From assembly GCA_020622085.1 (NCBI GenBank), contig JAHRYM010000001.1, forward strand, positions 1,449,293-1,513,292: 64,000 nucleotides of DNA, written 5' to 3'. The notes below the pieces were generated by a model. That model did not search any database, had not been told where the DNA came from, and was given only the letters and a program-made list of their open reading frames with translations. Every line of letters begins with the position of its first letter. The first letter of the stretch is position 1. Source of the DNA: Paracoccaceae bacterium (GTDB taxonomy: Bacteria; Pseudomonadota; Alphaproteobacteria; Rhodobacterales; Rhodobacteraceae). Below, in pieces: positions 61,168 to 64,000 of the stretch. The position numbers were made by a program, and so were the translations under genes.

Positions 61168-62913
61168 ATGAACCTGTTTTCCGACATCCGCGGCGCCGTC
61201 ATCGAGGCGCTCGCGGCGATGACTGTGGCCGGGCAACTGCCCGAGGGGCTGGACATGACCGCTGTTGCGGTGGAGCCGCCGCGCGATCCGGCACATGGCG
61301 ACATGGCGACCAACGCGGCGATGGTGCTGGCCAAGCCCGCGAAACTGCAACCCCGCGCCATTGCCGAGGCTCTGGCCGCACGCCTGTCCGCCGATCCGCG
61401 CATCGCGCTGGCCGAGGTGGCGGGGCCGGGGTTCCTGAACCTGCGGCTGGACCCTTCGGTTTGGCAGGGGGTCGTCCGCTCTGCGCTGACGGAAGGCGCG
61501 GATTTCGGGCGGTCGGCGCTGGGGCAGGGGCAGAAGGTCAACGTCGAGTTCGTCTCGGCCAATCCGACGGGGCCGATGCATGTCGGCCATACCCGCGGCG
61601 CGGTCTTTGGCGATGCGCTGGCCAGCCTGCTGGATTTCGCGGGCTATGCCGTCACGCGGGAATATTACATCAACGACGGCGGCGCGCAGGTCGAGGTGCT
61701 GGCGCGCTCGGCCTTTGAGCGCTACCGCGAGGCGAACGGCCTTGATCCCGAGATCCGCGAGGGGCTTTATCCCGGCGACTACCTGATCCCGGTGGGCGAG
61801 GCGCTGAAGGCGACATACGGGACCAGCCTTCTGGACCAGCCCGAAGCGGCATGGTTGCAGGATGTGCGCGATTTCGCCATCGAGCGGATGATGGCGATGA
61901 TCCGCGAGGATCTGGCGCTGCTGAACGTCCGGATGGATGTTTTTGCCTCCGAGCGCGCGATTACCGCCTCGGGCCGGGTCGAGGAGGCGATCACGACCCT
62001 GCGCGGCATGGGGCTGATCTATGACGGCACGCTCGAGCCGCCCAAGGGCAAGCTGCCCGAGGACTGGGAGGAACGCGAACAGACGCTGTTCCGGTCAACC
62101 GCCTTTGGCGACGACGTGGACCGCCCGGTGCAGAAGTCGGACGGAAGCTGGACCTATTTCGCACCCGACATCGCCTATCACTGGGACAAGATCAGCCGGG
62201 GCTTCGATCAGTTGATCGACGTTCTTGGTGCCGATCATGGCGGCTATGTCAAGCGGCTGAAGGCCGTCGTTTCGGCGCTGTCGAACGGCAAGGTGCCGCT
62301 CGATGTCAAGCTGATCCAGCTGGTCAAGCTGTTCAAGAACGGCGAGCCCTTCAAGATGTCGAAGCGTGCCGGCACCTTCGTCACGCTGCGCGACGTGGTG
62401 GAACAGGCGGGTCCGGATGTGACGCGCTTTGTCATGCTGACCCGCAAGAACGACGCCGCGCTGGATTTCGACTTCGACAAGGTGCTGGAACAGTCGAAGG
62501 ACAACCCGGTGTTCTACGTCCAGTATGCCCATGCGCGGCTTTGTTCGGTGCTGCGCAAGGCGCACGAGGCGGGGATCGCGGTCGCCGACAATGATCTGGC
62601 GGTGGCGGACCTGTCGGGGCTGACGCATCCGGCCGAACAGGAACTGGCGCGAAAAATCGCAGAATGGCCGCGTCTGATCGAGATTGCGGCGCGCAACAAC
62701 GAACCGCATCGGCTGGCCTTCTACCTTTACGAACTGGCCTCGGTCTTCCACGGCCTGTGGAACCGCGGCAACGAAGACCCGGGCCTGCGCTTCCTGCAGG
62801 AAGACAATCCGGCAACGAGCCAGACGAAAATCGCCTTGGCAAGGGCCGCAGGCGTTGTCATTTCTGCAGGTCTTGGTATCCTTGGTGTCGATCCGGCGGA
62901 AGAAATGCGCTGA
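61168..62913 (+). CDS. argS: Arginyl-tRNA synthetase
   Basis: This 581-residue class I synthetase has the N-terminal Add-1 domain ([15 protein letters not shown]), the HIGH-type motif [18 protein letters not shown] near residue 134, and [14 protein letters not shown] near residue 395. The C-terminal anticodon-binding domain carries [18 protein letters not shown] 61168 ([15 protein letters not shown]) is chosen; the frame opens slightly earlier. A SPOR-domain gene follows, the usual order in Rhodobacteraceae. Confidence 0.96.
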   Translation: MNLFSDIRGAVIEALAAMTVAGQLPEGLDMTAVAVEPPRDPAHGDMATNAAMVLAKPAKLQPRAIAEALAARLSADPRIALAEVAGPGFLNLRLDPSVWQGVVRSALTEGADFGRSALGQGQKVNVEFVSANPTGPMHVGHTRGAVFGDALASLLDFAGYAVTREYYINDGGAQVEVLARSAFERYREANGLDPEIREGLYPGDYLIPVGEALKATYGTSLLDQPEAAWLQDVRDFAIERMMAMIREDLALLNVRMDVFASERAITASGRVEEAITTLRGMGLIYDGTLEPPKGKLPEDWEEREQTLFRSTAFGDDVDRPVQKSDGSWTYFAPDIAYHWDKISRGFDQLIDVLGADHGGYVKRLKAVVSALSNGKVPLDVKLIQLVKLFKNGEPFKMSKRAGTFVTLRDVVEQAGPDVTRFVMLTRKNDAALDFDFDKVLEQSKDNPVFYVQYAHARLCSVLRKAHEAGIAVADNDLAVADLSGLTHPAEQELARKIAEWPRLIEIAARNNEPHRLAFYLYELASVFHGLWNRGNEDPGLRFLQEDNPATSQTKIALARAAGVVISAGLGILGVDPAEEMR

Positions 62914-63000
62914 CCAACAGGTGCAGGCGTCCGGTGTGACAGGCAAACGGCGAGCAGAACGGGCCAGCCCCTGGGGCCGGGCCTGCGCATGAGGCAGAAC

Positions 63001-64000
63001 ATGGCGGATGTCGATTACGACGACGAGGGCTGGGCCCGTGGTCCGGGTGAAATCCGTGGCACGGAGGGGCGCGGGATTCGCTCGCTTCGGCTGGTGAACG
63101 GTGCCGGGGCGCTGACCTCGCTGGCGCTGGTGCTGGGCCTTGGGGTCTGGGGCTACAAGCTGGCGGTGCGGGATGTGAACGGCGTGCCGGTCATCCGGGC
63201 ACTGGCGGGCCCGGCGCGGATGGCCCCGCTCGACCCGGGTGGCGAACTTGCGGACCATCAGGGCCTTGCGGTGAACGCGATCGCGGCCGAAGGTGCTGCG
63301 GCCAAGCCCGCCGAGCGGCTGGCACTTGCGCCGCGTCCGATCGAACTTGCACCCGAAGACCAGCCGATGGCCGATATCCAGGTGGCGGGCATGGCCGGGC
63401 CCGAGTCCGGCCAGGGGGCAGGAGTGCCGCCGGCCGAGGCCGCCCAGCCGCAGCCCGGAATGGCCGCACCTGTCGCCGATGGCGCCGATACCATGGTCGC
63501 CGATACCATGGTCGCCGATGATCTGGTGGCCGGTGACCTGATCGGGGCCGACCCGGTGGCCGATGCTCTGGCCGGGAACATCCCCCAGTCCATTGCCATT
63601 CCTGCCGATATTCCGGGCGTTGCGCGGTCGATCCGGCCGCAGGGCCGGCCCGCGATGCTGGCGCTGGCGCCCGAGGGGTCCAGCGACCCCATCGCCGAAG
63701 CCGCCGCCGCCGCGGTCGCCGCCGCGCTGAGTGGCAAGACGTCAGATACGGCCATCGGTGCCATCGGAACCTCTGCAGCCCTGCCGACTTCGATCGAGCC
63801 GACATCGGCCCGCACGGATGCAGCGACAACATCCGACACGGGCGACGGAGGCGGGCTGGCCGGCGATGCTGTCCCGGCCGGGACGCGTCTTGCGCAGCTT
63901 GGCGCCTTCCAGACCGCCGATGAGGCACGCTCGGAGTGGGACAAGACCATGGCCGCGCTGGGACCGCTGATGCAGGGCAAGAAGCGGGTGATCGAGACCG
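63001..64000 (+). CDS. SPOR-domain cell-envelope protein, 3' end cut by window edge
   Basis: About 333 residues are visible and the frame is open at the window end. A cytoplasmic N-terminus (MADVDYDDEGWARGPGEIRG) precedes one membrane span (GALTSLALVLGLGVWGYKLAV), then a long periplasmic linker rich in Ala, Pro and Asp. The first part of a SPOR domain starts near residue 295 (RLAQLGAFQTADEARSEWDK). SPOR domains bind glycan strands lacking stem peptides at division sites. ATG 63001 has GAGG at a good distance; ATG 62989 is four codons earlier. In relatives nagZ and scpAB follow. Confidence 0.9.
   Translation, partial: MADVDYDDEGWARGPGEIRGTEGRGIRSLRLVNGAGALTSLALVLGLGVWGYKLAVRDVNGVPVIRALAGPARMAPLDPGGELADHQGLAVNAIAAEGAAAKPAERLALAPRPIELAPEDQPMADIQVAGMAGPESGQGAGVPPAEAAQPQPGMAAPVADGADTMVADTMVADDLVAGDLIGADPVADALAGNIPQSIAIPADIPGVARSIRPQGRPAMLALAPEGSSDPIAEAAAAAVAAALSGKTSDTAIGAIGTSAALPTSIEPTSARTDAATTSDTGDGGGLAGDAVPAGTRLAQLGAFQTADEARSEWDKTMAALGPLMQGKKRVIET
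63484..63513 (+). repeat. 15-bp tandem duplication in the SPOR protein linker
   Basis: GCCGATACCATGGTC occurs twice back to back (63484 and 63499), with a degenerate third copy after it. It encodes ADTMV pentapeptides in the disordered linker and keeps the frame. Confidence 0.9.

Overview
The window comes from a high-GC alphaproteobacterium, almost certainly a member of the Rhodobacteraceae (Rhodobacter/Paracoccus/Gemmobacter-like). The evidence is the hisD-UPF0262-phosphatase-infA-maf-rng-yacG order, yajC-secD-secF running into ccmABCDG (the helABCDX arrangement of Rhodobacter), an Anbu-type protease, an RNase E with an acidic insert in its S1 domain, and the argS-SPOR pair. It reads as ordinary chromosome, densely packed with housekeeping genes. 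No complete mobile element, CRISPR array, prophage or rRNA operon is visible.

Layout. 1-1075: start of an RTX-repeat secreted protein, cut by the window edge. 1389-7234: oligoendopeptidase F, a DUF2189 membrane protein, Anbu, a lipase-like hydrolase, an SCP2 protein and a TPR protein. 7245-10914: SUV3-like helicase, S4 RNA-binding protein and an acetyltransferase, tightly coupled. 10978-18514: hisD to yacG, interrupted by two insertions (an NTF2/GNAT/nitrilase trio before infA, and a membrane acyltransferase before yacG). yacG itself carries an amber codon. 18569-20301: a gene-poor island with tRNA-Phe(GAA) and the wreck of a betaine/choline-type ABC transporter on the minus strand. 20302-25396: mog, a LOG-family protein, a LysM protein, and an ArsR regulator divergent from an Atm1-type exporter. 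25564-29166: YfgM-like protein, bamB and der. 29235-36864: serS, then the yajC-secDF-ccmABCDG supra-operon. 37121-44871: a minus-strand-rich block with TM2 protein, aconitase, a LpxL-like acyltransferase, an orphan FliG and purB, with a plus-strand DUF1223 gene inside it. 44968-49492: DUF6314 protein, purQ and the DctB/DctD two-component pair. 49968-54242: RNase E, TusA and CcdA. 54464-62913: rplU-rpmA, two acetyltransferases, obgE-proB-proA, a class I amidotransferase and argS. 63001-end: a SPOR-domain cell-envelope protein, cut by the window edge.

How the genes work together. Envelope biogenesis is strongly represented: Sec translocon accessories, BamB and its YfgM-like partner, cytochrome c maturation with CcmG and CcdA supplying thiol chemistry, LpxL-like acyltransferase, LysM and SPOR proteins. 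RNA metabolism is represented by RNase E, RNase E/G, SUV3-like helicase, S4 protein and IF-1; nucleotide and amino-acid synthesis by purB, purQ, hisD, proB and proA.

No wholly new system is evident. The most unusual signals are the ABC-transporter ruin beside tRNA-Phe, the amber-interrupted yacG with a Cys-to-His ligand change, an S4 gene with no ATG/GTG/TTG start, a DctD-like regulator lacking the sigma-54 GAFTGA loop, a probable thiol-metalloid-responsive ArsR facing an Atm1 exporter, an Anbu gene without its usual partners, and two unannotated small reading frames. Coordinates and motifs were read by eye. Family names rest on motif recognition, not on database searches.
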